From NCBI GenBank assembly GCA_903837135.1, contig CAILTK010000056.1:1-64000 (forward strand): 64,000 bases of DNA, read 5' to 3'. Shown here piece after piece: positions 8,510 to 17,655 of this stretch. The DNA is from an uncultured Caulobacterales bacterium. Lineage in GTDB: Bacteria > Pseudomonadota > Alphaproteobacteria > Caulobacterales > Caulobacteraceae. Made by a program: the position numbers and the translations under genes. Position 1 is the first letter of the stretch. Each line of letters begins with the position of its first letter. The notes under the pieces are model-generated. The model was not told the DNA's origin, did no database searches, and saw nothing but the letters and a program-made list of their open reading frames with translations.

Positions 8510-10036
8510 AGGCGCCGGCCGCGCGTACGGCCGGAGGAGGCCCGTGGCGCACAGGGCGAGCGTGGCGAGGACGCACAGCCAGGCGAACAGGTCGCCAATC
8601 CGTCCGTAGAGGGTCGCCACGCCTTTGGTCGGAACCTCGACGATCATGGTATAGGCCTTCCCCGGACCGGTATTCAGCATTCCCAGCACCCGGCCGAACG
8701 GGTCGAAGGCGGCGGAGACGCCGTCATAGTCGATGCGCACCAGAGAATACCCGTTCTCGATCGCTCTCAGCCGCGCCATTCGCATGGTGTGGACATAGGC
8801 CATGTCCGGCGTGTCCATGCCCGGAAGCAGCATGATGTCGGCCGCCACTCGCGCCAGGGTCGGAAAGTCCGCATCGTAGCAGATCACATTGGTCAGCCGG
8901 CCGAGCGGCGTCCGGGCCACCGGGACGCCATTCCTGAACGCCGCGTTGGGCTCCATCCCCGGGACGGGGTGGTTCTTCCTGTAGCCCCAGAGCTGGCTTC
9001 CGTCCGGGGCGATCAGGAAGGTTTCGTTGCGCGCGTAAGGGACCCCGATCGCGGCGTCCACATAGATCCCCTCCTCTTGGGCCAGGGTGGAGACCTTTCG
9101 CAGCAGGGCGTCCTTGTCGGCCGCGAGGGTCGGCGCCGCCGTCTCCGACCAGAGAATGATCCTGGCCCCGGCTCGGGCCGCGGCGCGGGTATCGGCCAGC
9201 AGCGCGTCCTGGTTGCGGGCGTAGGCCGCTTTCATCTGCGGTGTCGCCAGCGCCGCCTGGGCTGCGTCCGATGGCGGGTAGGTCCGCATCGAGACGGGCC
9301 AGGCCGGCGCGTGCAGCGCCCGCGCCGGTATGACGCCGGCCACCTTGACGGTCTCGCCCGGCGATCGGTCGCCGGCGGCGCTGAGCCGGGCCTGGCCGAA
9401 GCCCACGACCGCGAGCATCGCCGCCGCGAACGCCCCGCCATAGCCGAGCAGCGTGCGCCGCGTCGGGTTTTCCCAGACGTGGTTGGCGACCGTGGCCGCC
9501 AGCGCGATGAGGAAGCCGATGACGAAAGGACCGAGCAGCGAGATGACCTGCATCAGCGCCAGGTTCTCCGCCTGAGTGATGGCCCGGGTTCCGATACTGG
9601 CGCCGACCGGCAGCAGGTTGGCGGCTGCGAACTCGACCAGCACGACGCAAAGCGGGAACAGGAAGAGGCGCGCCCAGTCGCGCAATCGCGGCCCGACCAG
9701 CCGATCCAGGACATAGGGGATCGCGAAAGCCGAGCCGAGGATCAGGCAGAGGGCTATGCCCGTGCCGCTGAACGGCGCGCCCATTTCGTAGATATAGGCC
9801 GCCATCTGCAGGGTCGACGCGGCGACCATTGCGCCGATCGCCATGGCCGGCGGACTGGTGCGGCTGAACCTCAGCAGGAAAACCGGCGCGATCCAGGCGG
9901 CGAAAGGGACGTCCCATCGCGCATCGACGGCCAGCAGGGACACCGCCGCGCCGACGGTGAGCCAGAGCAGGCGGACGGAGACCTCCGTAGATTTGAAGCG
10001 AAAGGCGCCGATGGTCCCCCATGAAATCGCTGTCAT
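8501..10036 (-). CDS. Membrane protein with C-terminal nitrilase-like domain, apolipoprotein N-acyltransferase (Lnt)-like
   Basis: A 511-aa protein: about six hydrophobic helices in residues 20-215, then a carbon-nitrogen hydrolase domain (about 225-470) and a final helix, the architecture of Lnt. The nitrilase triad is visible: Glu in ILWSETA, Lys in GYRKNHPVPG, Cys in NVICYDADFP. The Lnt glutamate after VP is kept (PGMEP), but C-Y-E of classical Lnt is C-Y-D here. Lnt adds the third acyl chain to lipoproteins in the inner membrane. This gene lacks the usual corC neighbourhood and is divergent from a MarR regulator, so it may be an accessory acyltransferase or amidase rather than the housekeeping Lnt. 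Confidence 0.8.
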   Translation of the reverse strand: MTAISWGTIGAFRFKSTEVSVRLLWLTVGAAVSLLAVDARWDVPFAAWIAPVFLLRFSRTSPPAMAIGAMVAASTLQMAAYIYEMGAPFSGTGIALCLILGSAFAIPYVLDRLVGPRLRDWARLFLFPLCVVLVEFAAANLLPVGASIGTRAITQAENLALMQVISLLGPFVIGFLIALAATVANHVWENPTRRTLLGYGGAFAAAMLAVVGFGQARLSAAGDRSPGETVKVAGVIPARALHAPAWPVSMRTYPPSDAAQAALATPQMKAAYARNQDALLADTRAAARAGARIILWSETAAPTLAADKDALLRKVSTLAQEEGIYVDAAIGVPYARNETFLIAPDGSQLWGYRKNHPVPGMEPNAAFRNGVPVARTPLGRLTNVICYDADFPTLARVAADIMLLPGMDTPDMAYVHTMRMARLRAIENGYSLVRIDYDGVSAAFDPFGRVLGMLNTGPGKAYTMIVEVPTKGVATLYGRIGDLFAWLCVLATLALCATGLLRPYARPAPSA

Positions 10037-10167
10037 TCCGGACCTCCCAGGCCATTCAATTCGTTTCTAACCAAAAAGATTATGATTTATAATTATTCGC
10101 TGCGATTGACCGCCGCGTCAAGCCGGGACAGAGGAGGCGTTGTGGCCTTCATCCAGCGGACCCCCTC

Positions 10168-10614
10168 GTGAGTGAGCTCAGCCGCCCTCATCGCGGGTTC
10201 GGCAACCATGCCGTCCGGCTCGGGGAACTGGTCCTGGCGCGCGCCGAGGCCGCGCTGGCGCCGCTGGACCTGAAGCCGCTGGATTACGACACCCTGATCT
10301 GCATCCTCGAGGGGCATGGGATGTCGCAGCAGGATCTGAGCCGGCGGCTGGGACTCTATGCCCCGAAGATGGTCGGCCTGCTCGATGGCCTGGAGCAACG
10401 GGGCCTCGTGGAGCGCAAGGTCAGCGTGAGCGACCGCCGGCGGCACGAGATTGTTCTGACCGCCAGCGGCCGCGCCCTCCTGGACAAGGCCGCAGCGATC
10501 GGAGCCGCGCTGGAGGAGGAGTTGTTCGGCGCGCTCTCCGAGGCCGACAAGGCGCGCTTCATCGCCATGGTGCAGCGCCTCGAGGCCGGCGCGGACCCAT
10601 TGGGGAAGGAATGA
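10168..10614 (+). CDS. MarR family transcriptional regulator
   Basis: A 148-aa protein starting at a GTG. The winged helix is clear: GMSQQDLSRRLGLYAPKMVGLLDGL as recognition region (about residues 50-75), then LVERKVSVSDRRRHEIVLTASG as the wing, with the D-R-R signature. C-terminal helices would form the dimer interface. It is divergent from the Lnt-like gene across an AT-rich 131-bp gap (10037-10167) containing a run of A/T around 10066-10098, a likely shared promoter region. The ligand is unknown. Confidence 0.88.
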   Translation: MSELSRPHRGFGNHAVRLGELVLARAEAALAPLDLKPLDYDTLICILEGHGMSQQDLSRRLGLYAPKMVGLLDGLEQRGLVERKVSVSDRRRHEIVLTASGRALLDKAAAIGAALEEELFGALSEADKARFIAMVQRLEAGADPLGKE

Positions 10615-10736
10615 CCGCCCCTTCCGCCTGACTTTCGATCCCTGCGGTCGTCACCCCGAGCACCCGCGACCTGCGGCGACCTCAGCGCGGAGGCATGGGG
10701 ACCCGGTGTTCGCAAAAACGATGCGACATCAACAGA

Positions 10737-11786
10737 CTAGCCGCTCATCCTGGCGCTGAGGGCCTCGAGGGCGAGCAGGGCGTGCAGATCCTGTTGCGAC
10801 GCTTCCGCATCGTACCGGTCGCGGATCTGCTGGGGCGTCAGGCCGGTGGCCGACTTGAGGAATCGGCGGAAGCTTCGCGCGTCCGAATAGCCCAGTTCGA
10901 CCGCGATGGTCTCGACGCTCTCGTCGCTGGCGCACAGGCGATCGGAGGCCGCGGCGACCAGGGACTGGCGCCGGGTATCGCGAAAACCGCCGTGGGCGGT
11001 CTGGAGGTGACGGCGCAGGGTGTTGGAGCTGACCCCCGAGGCGCGGACCATGTCGGAGAAGCGCACGAAGCCCGCCGCGCCCACATAGCGTGTGGACGAC
11101 GCCGGCCAGGACCGCCCGCCCAGAAAGCCCAGCCAGGTCTGGTGGCATTCCCACATGACATTCTCGCCCGCGCGCACGGAGGGCGGTTCGCTCAGCAGGC
11201 TGCGCGCGAAGTGAAACGCCGTGACCTCGCCGGCGCTGACCCGCCCGCCGATCGCCCAGTGCCGGCAGCCGAGGCTGAAGTGCAGGGGGTCGCGCACCGT
11301 GACCTCGGAAATCAGCAGCCGGCCGCCGAGGAAGTGCAGCATCTGCAGGAAGGTCCAGCTCAGGAAGTTCTCCTCCAGATAGGCGACGTCGTGCGCGTCC
11401 GTCGCCTCCATCCGCACGCTGACGGTCGCGACGTCCTGTTCGGTGCTGAGCTGGATGTGCACGGCGTTCGACGCCAGGGCGTAGAGCCGCCCCAGGGCGT
11501 GGACCGCGCCCTCGAGGGTCGAACACCCGAGCGCCATCCGCAGGCCGATCGCGGGATAGGAGATATCGACCCCGGCGCGCGCCATGCCGTGGGTCGCATC
11601 CCCCAGCATCAGGCTGGTGTTCATGCAGAGCAGAAGCTGCTGCACCAGGCTGACGGAATCGCGATTGTCGCCATGACGTGGGTTGATGAAGGACTTCGAC
11701 AGCAAGGTGTCCAAAGGAACGCCGTGACGCACGGCGCCCATGGTGTGGCTGCGGACCAAGTCGAACGGCAACGGCGAAAGAGTCAT
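10737..11786 (-). CDS. AraC family transcriptional regulator
   Basis: A 349-aa protein from the ATG at 11786; the frame is open further upstream but lacks a better start. The N-terminal 200 residues match the arabinose-binding-like ligand domain of OruR/ArgR-type AraC proteins (blocks GDATHG, PAIGLRMALGCSTLEGA, SLGCRHW). The C-terminus holds the two helix-turn-helix motifs, the second in ESVETIAVELGYSD followed by SFRRFLKSATGLTPQQIR. It is divergent from the TonB receptor at 12021 with 234 bp between starts, so it probably controls that receptor and the following esterase. Confidence 0.88.
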   Translation of the reverse strand: MTLSPLPFDLVRSHTMGAVRHGVPLDTLLSKSFINPRHGDNRDSVSLVQQLLLCMNTSLMLGDATHGMARAGVDISYPAIGLRMALGCSTLEGAVHALGRLYALASNAVHIQLSTEQDVATVSVRMEATDAHDVAYLEENFLSWTFLQMLHFLGGRLLISEVTVRDPLHFSLGCRHWAIGGRVSAGEVTAFHFARSLLSEPPSVRAGENVMWECHQTWLGFLGGRSWPASSTRYVGAAGFVRFSDMVRASGVSSNTLRRHLQTAHGGFRDTRRQSLVAAASDRLCASDESVETIAVELGYSDARSFRRFLKSATGLTPQQIRDRYDAEASQQDLHALLALEALSARMSG

Positions 11787-12020
11787 CGCGGTCTCTGTGT
11801 TATGCGCCAGCGCGTCGTCATGGCGCCGTCGCGGCATCATACGGCAACGGCGATGGTCCGCCACTGGCGGTGAACTGCGCAAACTGTCCCCCTGGTTTTG
11901 CGCTTTTGGTCATTTCCGGCGGTCCGCATTTCCGGTGCTGTCCTCGCGTACGCCGGACGAACCGGCGACGAGGCCGCCGGACCTGCGTCCGAGGGCCTGG
12001 AGCGACACAGGGGGAAATTC

Positions 12021-14153
12021 ATGCGGAAAACGCACCTGCTGATCGGCGCGTCGTGCCTGGCGCTGGCGCTCGGCGGCCAGGCCGCCGCGCAATCGGCGCC
12101 GGCCGCGAACCCGGCCGCGGGGGAGATCATCGTTACCGCCTCACGCCGCAGCGAGAGCATTCGCGAGGTTCCCACCGCCGTGACGGCGTTGAGCGGCGCC
12201 AAGCTCGCCGAGACCCAGGTCGCGTCGCTGAACGACCTGACGGCGACGACGCCGAACATCCAGATCTCGAGCACCGGCACGAACGTCGACATCAACATCC
12301 GCGGCATCGGCAACGGCAACCTCAACCAGGCCGGCGGCGAGCCCGGCGTCGCCGTGCAGTCGGACGGCGTCTACCTCGGCCAGGCCGCTCTGGCGGTGAC
12401 CACCCTGCTCGACGTGGCCCGGGTCGAAATCCTCCGGGGTCCGCAGGGCACCCTGTTCGGGCGCAACGCCACGGGCGGGGCCATCAACATCATCCCCAAC
12501 GCGCCGACCCGGGACCTGTCGTACGGCGCCGATGTCTCGGCCGGGGTCGATCCCGGCATGGTGCGAAGCTCCGCCTATGTGGGCGGTCCCCTGGACGCCG
12601 CGGGCACGGTGCTGGGCCGCATCGCCATCGGCCAGAACTACAACGAGGGCTACACCCGCAATCTGGCGCCCCGCGGTCCGTCCCGGCTCGACGGGATCGA
12701 CGACGGCGCGATCCGGGGCCAGCTGGAGTGGCGGCCGAACGACGATTTCGACGTCCGGCTCCTCGCCGAATACCAGAAGGAGAAGGATTCCGGCCCCGCG
12801 GCCTTCCTGCTGGGAACCCCCGGCGGAACGGCGCTGCCCAGCCAGCTGCAGGGGCTTCCGGTCGGAAATCCCGACGCGCGGGAGGCCTACGCCAACATGG
12901 GCTCCAAGGCGCTGGAAGCCGGAACGGTCGACCTGACCGCCGACTGGAGGCTGGGCGGCGGACACCTGAAGGCGCTCGTCTCATACAACGCCAGCGACCA
13001 GCAGTTCTGGCAGGACGGCGACGGCTCGCTGGCCGATTTCACCGACACCCTCTACGCCGACAAGGCCCACCAGGAATACGCCGAGCTGATCTACGCGTCG
13101 GACGCGTCGAGGGCGTTCACCTATGTTCTGGGCTCGAATTATTATGATGAGAGTTTCCAGCAGAACATCCAGGTGCCGGCGGTCTTTCTTCCCTTCGCCT
13201 TTTCGGAGGGCGGGACGGTGGACACCCGCTCCTACGCCGTCTTCGGCCACGCACAGTACAGCTTCTGGAAGACGGCGCGGCTGTTCGGCGGGCTCCGCTA
13301 TACGGACGATCAGAAGAAGGAGCACGACTTCAACAACTTCGCCGGAACGGCGCAACAGACCGCGTCCTGGAGCCATGTGACCTACGAGATCGGCCTGTCC
13401 TACGACTTCAGCCCCGCGGTCACCGGCTATGCCAAGTACGCGACGGGCTACAAGAGCGGAGGCTTCGCCCTGGGAGCCCTGGCGCCGGCGTTCAATCCGG
13501 AGACCAACGCCAACTATGAGATCGGCCTGAAGGGCCGCTTCCTGGACGGGGTGCTGCAGGCCAACCTCGCCGCCTTCCACATGAACTACGACAATCTGCA
13601 GGTGAACCAGATCGTCGGCTACTCGGCGTCCATCACCAACGCCGCCAAGGCGACCACCGACGGGGTCGAGGTCGAAGCGGTGGTCCGGCCGGCGCCCCAT
13701 CTGCGCATAGAGGCGTCCGGATCCTGGCTGAACGCCCGGTTCGACCAGTTCCGGACGGCCGACTCCGCCCGCCCGCTGCTCGGGACCCTCGACCTGTCGG
13801 GAAACGATCTGCCCGGCGCCCCGAACTACACCGCCAGCGTCGCCGCCTTCTACGACATTCCGGTGGCCACGGGCGTGGTCACGCCGGCCGCCCGCTACGA
13901 CTGGAAATCCCGGGTCTTTTTCAGCGAGTTCAACCTGCCGATTTCGTCCCAGAACGCGGCCGGAAAACTCGACCTGTTCGTGACCTACAAGAGCGCCGAC
14001 CGGCGCTGGAGCGCCAGCGTGTTCGCGCTGAACGTCACCGACGAACAGGTCAGGTCGAACGTGCTCGTCGTCTCGGCGCTGCTGGGGTCCCTCGCTCTGG
14101 CGCAATACCAGCCCGCCCGACAGGTCGGGGTCTCGCTTGGCTACCATTTCTGA
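12021..14153 (+). CDS. TonB-dependent outer membrane receptor
   Basis: A 710-aa protein; the ATG at 12021 is chosen because AGGGGGA lies 7 bp upstream and a signal peptide follows directly (cleavage after AAAQ, residue about 24). The TonB box region is EIIVTASRR, followed by the plug domain (about 45-160, with VEILRGPQGTLFGRNATGG) and a beta-barrel ending in the aromatic terminus SLGYHF. It would import a large or scarce substrate across the outer membrane using TonB energy. The esterase that follows 30 bp later and the divergent AraC gene suggest an ester or acylated compound as substrate. Confidence 0.93.
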   Translation: MRKTHLLIGASCLALALGGQAAAQSAPAANPAAGEIIVTASRRSESIREVPTAVTALSGAKLAETQVASLNDLTATTPNIQISSTGTNVDINIRGIGNGNLNQAGGEPGVAVQSDGVYLGQAALAVTTLLDVARVEILRGPQGTLFGRNATGGAINIIPNAPTRDLSYGADVSAGVDPGMVRSSAYVGGPLDAAGTVLGRIAIGQNYNEGYTRNLAPRGPSRLDGIDDGAIRGQLEWRPNDDFDVRLLAEYQKEKDSGPAAFLLGTPGGTALPSQLQGLPVGNPDAREAYANMGSKALEAGTVDLTADWRLGGGHLKALVSYNASDQQFWQDGDGSLADFTDTLYADKAHQEYAELIYASDASRAFTYVLGSNYYDESFQQNIQVPAVFLPFAFSEGGTVDTRSYAVFGHAQYSFWKTARLFGGLRYTDDQKKEHDFNNFAGTAQQTASWSHVTYEIGLSYDFSPAVTGYAKYATGYKSGGFALGALAPAFNPETNANYEIGLKGRFLDGVLQANLAAFHMNYDNLQVNQIVGYSASITNAAKATTDGVEVEAVVRPAPHLRIEASGSWLNARFDQFRTADSARPLLGTLDLSGNDLPGAPNYTASVAAFYDIPVATGVVTPAARYDWKSRVFFSEFNLPISSQNAAGKLDLFVTYKSADRRWSASVFALNVTDEQVRSNVLVVSALLGSLALAQYQPARQVGVSLGYHF

Positions 14154-14183
14154 TCCGGCCCCCTCGTTTCACGGAGTAGACCC

Positions 14184-15164
14184 ATGACCGACCAAAGCCC
14201 TTCTCCCGCCGCGCGCCGCCCGGAGCTCGACCAGGCCTTTCAATACCTAATCGACCTCGCCGCGGGGGTGGACCTGTCCAGGACCAACGGTCCGGAGGAG
14301 GCCTGGCTGGCTCAGTTGCGGACGACGGTGCCCGCGTACGGCCGGATCGGGCCCGAAACCGACCTGGACGGGGTGGTCTTCACGCCCGTCTCGGCCGACG
14401 GCGTGCGCGCCCAATGGGTCACGGCCGAGGGCGCCGACCCCGCCCGCAGGCTGGTCTATTTCCACGGCGGCGCCTGGGCGGCCGGCTCCCCGTTCGATTC
14501 GCACAAGGCGTTCTCAGCCACGCTCGCCAAGCTGTCGGGGATCAGCATACTGATGGTCGACTACAGGCTGGCGCCCGAGCACCGCTTCCCGGCGGGGCTC
14601 GAGGACTGCGTCAAGGCCTATGCGTGGGCGCTGACCAACGGGCCGACGAGCGAACGGACCGGTCTGGCCGGCCGGGATCCCGCCCGGCGGATCAGCATCG
14701 CGGGAGACTCCGCGGGCGGCAACCTGGCGGCGGCGACCTGCGTCCGGCTGGCGACCTCCGGCCAGCGCATGCCGGACCGCCTCGCCCTCATCGCCGCCAC
14801 GCTCGACCAGGTCTCGATGTGGGATCGGGTCGGCGTGGACGACCTGATCTGCACCGAGGACTCGCTCACCTTCTCGGTTCACTACTATCTTCCGCCTGGA
14901 GTGAGCGCAGGGGACCCCGAGGTCTCTCCCGCCTTCGCTCCGGAAAAGGTGCTGGCGAAATTCCCCCCCACCCTGCTCCAGGTGAGCGCGATCGAAGCGC
15001 TCGTCTATGACAGCAAACGGTTCGCTGACCGGCTCGAAAAGGCCGGCGTCAGGGTGAACCTCAGCCTCTGGCCCGGCCTGCCGCACGTGTGGCACGCCTT
15101 CCTCAACCTGTTCCCCGAGGCGGCCGAGGCGATCGGCGAGATCACCGACTTCATCAACCGGTGA
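14184..15164 (+). CDS. Alpha/beta hydrolase, HSL (hormone-sensitive lipase) family esterase
   Basis: A 326-aa cytoplasmic protein with HGGAWAAGS (oxyanion-hole HGG motif, near residue 95), the nucleophile in GDSAGGN (near 174), the acid in EALVYDSKRF and the catalytic His in GLPHVWHAF. All residues needed for an active HSL-type carboxylesterase are present. It begins 30 bp after the TonB receptor and shares its strand, so both are probably one transcript under the AraC regulator. The likely role is to hydrolyse the ester that the receptor brings in; the substrate is not known. Confidence 0.9.
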   Translation: MTDQSPSPAARRPELDQAFQYLIDLAAGVDLSRTNGPEEAWLAQLRTTVPAYGRIGPETDLDGVVFTPVSADGVRAQWVTAEGADPARRLVYFHGGAWAAGSPFDSHKAFSATLAKLSGISILMVDYRLAPEHRFPAGLEDCVKAYAWALTNGPTSERTGLAGRDPARRISIAGDSAGGNLAAATCVRLATSGQRMPDRLALIAATLDQVSMWDRVGVDDLICTEDSLTFSVHYYLPPGVSAGDPEVSPAFAPEKVLAKFPPTLLQVSAIEALVYDSKRFADRLEKAGVRVNLSLWPGLPHVWHAFLNLFPEAAEAIGEITDFINR

Positions 15165-15285
15165 TTGGTTCGCCCCACCCGACGACCGCCCGCCTTACGG
15201 CTCCCGCCCTTCCCGGTTCGACGATCAGTCAAACTCCGGCAGGCGGGCGGCGTCGGAGCTTGCGACCGTGGCGACCGGGCGGCGA

Positions 15286-15747
15286 CTATTCCACGAAGGT
15301 CCAACCGTCGGACACCGGAAAGAGTGTTTCCAGCGGTGTGACCTCAAATTGGCTCCCCACGAAAAAAATGAGTTCGCCCGTGTGGTCGCGAATGGGCAGC
15401 ACCTGGACGCAATTCAGGAAGGGCCTCCCATCCTTGCCGTAGTTCATCAACGTTGCGACACCAGGGCGCCCCGCCTCGATCGCGGCGCGAAGCGCCGTGA
15501 CGGCGTCGGGGTGGGTCTCGGGTCCCTGCAGAAACCGGCAATTTCGGCCGAGGATCTCCGCTTCGGTGTAGCCGGTCAGGCGACAGAAGGCGTCGTTCAC
15601 CAACACGATCGGATTATCCGGCCGTCGGGGATCGGTCACGATCATCGATGAAATCGAGCTTTCCACGGCCGCCCTGGCGATCGCCAGTTTCGCGCTTTCC
15701 TGACGCGTCGGCCGGGGTGTCGTCTCGTTTGTCGACGGGTTAGACAT
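15286..15747 (-). CDS. Short LOV-domain blue-light photoreceptor
   Basis: A 153-aa protein consisting of one PAS/LOV domain (residues about 25-130) with short flanks. The flavin-binding motif GRNCRFLQG is complete, with the adduct cysteine at residue 70. The other flavin contacts are present as GRPFLN and GSQFEV. There is no kinase, HTH or other output domain, so it must signal through a partner. It overlaps the upstream 441-aa gene by 8 bp (15740-15747) and is probably translationally coupled to it; a winged-helix regulator is the first gene of the set. 15165-15285 holds no gene. Confidence 0.9.
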   Translation of the reverse strand: MSNPSTNETTPRPTRQESAKLAIARAAVESSISSMIVTDPRRPDNPIVLVNDAFCRLTGYTEAEILGRNCRFLQGPETHPDAVTALRAAIEAGRPGVATLMNYGKDGRPFLNCVQVLPIRDHTGELIFFVGSQFEVTPLETLFPVSDGWTFVE

Positions 15748-17065
15748 AGGGGTCGTGGGTTTCCTGCTGGATCAAACTGGCGACCCTCCGCAATTCGGCC
15801 GCTTCGGCGACCATGGCGCTCGAGGGTTCAAGTCCTGCGCCCGCGTCCGTCCTTCCGCCCGGCCGCGAACTCATATGGCTGGCGCCGGCGTCTCGCAGGG
15901 CCGTATCGCTGACCTCGCCTTCGAAAAGACCATGCACGACCACGATCGGCGATTCTCTCTGGGCGCGGGAGATCCGCGTGAGAAGCGTGCTCGGCGTCAT
16001 CGGCTCGTCCATGGACGCCAGATCGATGATGCAGCCGGAAACCCCCACCGACCGCAGCGTCGATCCCCGCAGAGGCTGCCCCGTCGACGACGCCAGGACC
16101 AGGCGGAAGAAGGGGCGCAGCAGGTGGACCACCTCCTGCAGCCGGCTTTCGACCACGCCCCGGTCCACCGCCTCGAGTTCGAGCAATACGCGCTGGCGGA
16201 ACAGGTGGCGGGCCGCCTGGAGCTTTTCGAGATAGCGCAGGCGCGTTCGCTGCAGCATCAGCGTGCTGAGCGCGACGGGCAGGTGAAGGAAGGTCCGCTG
16301 CTGCAGAAACCCGAGCGCCGCCGGGCCGGTGGCGTAATCGAGCACGCCCAGATCCAGACGCTCCCGGTCCGCCCCATAGCCGACCGCGATCGGGCTGAAA
16401 CCTCGATAGAGGCGAAATGAGCTCACGGCCTGATGCTGAAGGCTCCAGACCGGACGGAGCTCCATGGCCAAGCGCTGCACCTCGCCCGACGCCATCTTCC
16501 ATTCGGCGAAATCCTGACGGCTTTCGCTGGGGATCTGTGTCCATCGCGGACCGGCCGCCCCCACCGTTGGCGACGGCGCGACAGAGGGGGAGGCGGCGGA
16601 GGCGGCGTTGAGGGGACCGCGCGCTATCGACCGGCTACGCTCCCCCGCCACGGAGAACGCTTCGGGGCTCGGACCGGCGAATCCGTTCAGCTCGGCCTCA
16701 AGCGATCGAATCGCGTGGACCCAGTCCTGGACCTGGTCGGCGCGTCCGAGGAAATGCTGCAGCACGTCCCTCAGAATGTCGATGCACCGCGCCGCCGCCG
16801 CCGCGGGCTCGCCGGTCGGGAAGGCGATCAGGAAGTCCACCGCGTTCAACTGCACGCAAAACACGCCGGGCGCCCGGCGCTGCACGGTCCGGGCGACAAA
16901 CTCCCAGACCGCTTCGCATCGCTGCGCCCACCTGCCGCCGAGGTTTTGCGCCACCGCCCGCACGGAGATGACATGCGCCAGACCACAGGCGGGCAGGTCC
17001 GCCTCGACGATCGAGCGAAGGACGTCACGCGCGTCCCCGGACTCAAGAAGCAAGGATGTGAGCAA
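15740..17065 (-). CDS. Protein with degenerate GGDEF-like and EAL-like regions (unassigned)
   Basis: A 441-aa soluble protein that I do not recognise as a named family. Residues 10-95 have the strand/helix rhythm of a nucleotide-cyclase (GGDEF) fold but no GGDEF or metal residues. A low-complexity Ala/Ser/Pro linker follows (about 125-170). Residues 215-400 read like an EAL domain stripped of its active site: RVLLELEAVDRGVVESRL in place of the ELTE strand, no DDFG, and VVVHGLFEGEVSDTALRDAGASHM in place of the AEGVE strand. It would therefore not make or break cyclic-di-GMP but could bind a ligand or partner. It lies between a winged-helix regulator and a LOV protein on the same strand, overlapping the latter. 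The fold assignment is my inference. Confidence 0.6.
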   Translation of the reverse strand: MLTSLLLESGDARDVLRSIVEADLPACGLAHVISVRAVAQNLGGRWAQRCEAVWEFVARTVQRRAPGVFCVQLNAVDFLIAFPTGEPAAAAARCIDILRDVLQHFLGRADQVQDWVHAIRSLEAELNGFAGPSPEAFSVAGERSRSIARGPLNAASAASPSVAPSPTVGAAGPRWTQIPSESRQDFAEWKMASGEVQRLAMELRPVWSLQHQAVSSFRLYRGFSPIAVGYGADRERLDLGVLDYATGPAALGFLQQRTFLHLPVALSTLMLQRTRLRYLEKLQAARHLFRQRVLLELEAVDRGVVESRLQEVVHLLRPFFRLVLASSTGQPLRGSTLRSVGVSGCIIDLASMDEPMTPSTLLTRISRAQRESPIVVVHGLFEGEVSDTALRDAGASHMSSRPGGRTDAGAGLEPSSAMVAEAAELRRVASLIQQETHDPYV

Positions 17066-17151
17066 GGCGGGACCTGGCCGAAAAGGACGACCGCACGCTG
17101 TGCGGACGAAAAACGCCTGGGGTGGCGGGGCCGCCGGCAGGGCGGAAGGAC

Positions 17152-17655
17152 TTAGGAAAGCTGGTTCGGACCGAGCGCCTCGGGACCGTCCGTGCGTCGA
17201 AAAAGCCCGTCCACGACCTCGAAGTTGCGGACCGCCAGGTGCTCGATGGCGACCCGGGCGGGGGCGAGCTGCTGGTAGGCGGTCGCCGTGAAATAGAGAT
17301 CCGTCCCTCGGCGCGCGATCCAGCCCGCCGCGACGAGTTCAGCGACCTTGCGCCGGACGGTTTCCCGCGGCGCGCGGATCGACTCGGCGATCGAACGGAC
17401 ATTGGTGCCGAGACCTGGGAAGACGGGCACCTCACCGCTCAGCAACTGCGACTGACTGTAGCTGGCGAACAGCTTGTGCTCGGTGGTGCGGTTGGCGACC
17501 ACCAGCATGATGAGAAACTTGTCTGTGTCTCCTCCGCAAAGCTCGCGGGCGACGCTGAACAGGTCCAGCAATGGACGCAGCAGATCGTGAGCGATGGCGG
17601 GATAGTTTTCCGCGACGCGATCGAGGAGTGTCTGGTGGTCGAAGATCGACGCCAT
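17152..17655 (-). CDS. Winged-helix transcriptional regulator
   Basis: A 167-aa protein. The N-terminal 85 residues are helical and probably dimerise. The DNA-binding wing is TNVRSIAESIRAPRETVRRK followed by VAELVAAGWIARR (about 84-117), similar to Crp/MarR-type winged helices. No sensor domain is recognisable. It is the first gene of a leftward set (86 bp before the 441-aa gene, then the LOV protein), so light or redox signals sensed by LOV may be passed to it; this is inference from gene order. Confidence 0.75.
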   Translation of the reverse strand: MASIFDHQTLLDRVAENYPAIAHDLLRPLLDLFSVARELCGGDTDKFLIMLVVANRTTEHKLFASYSQSQLLSGEVPVFPGLGTNVRSIAESIRAPRETVRRKVAELVAAGWIARRGTDLYFTATAYQQLAPARVAIEHLAVRNFEVVDGLFRRTDGPEALGPNQLS

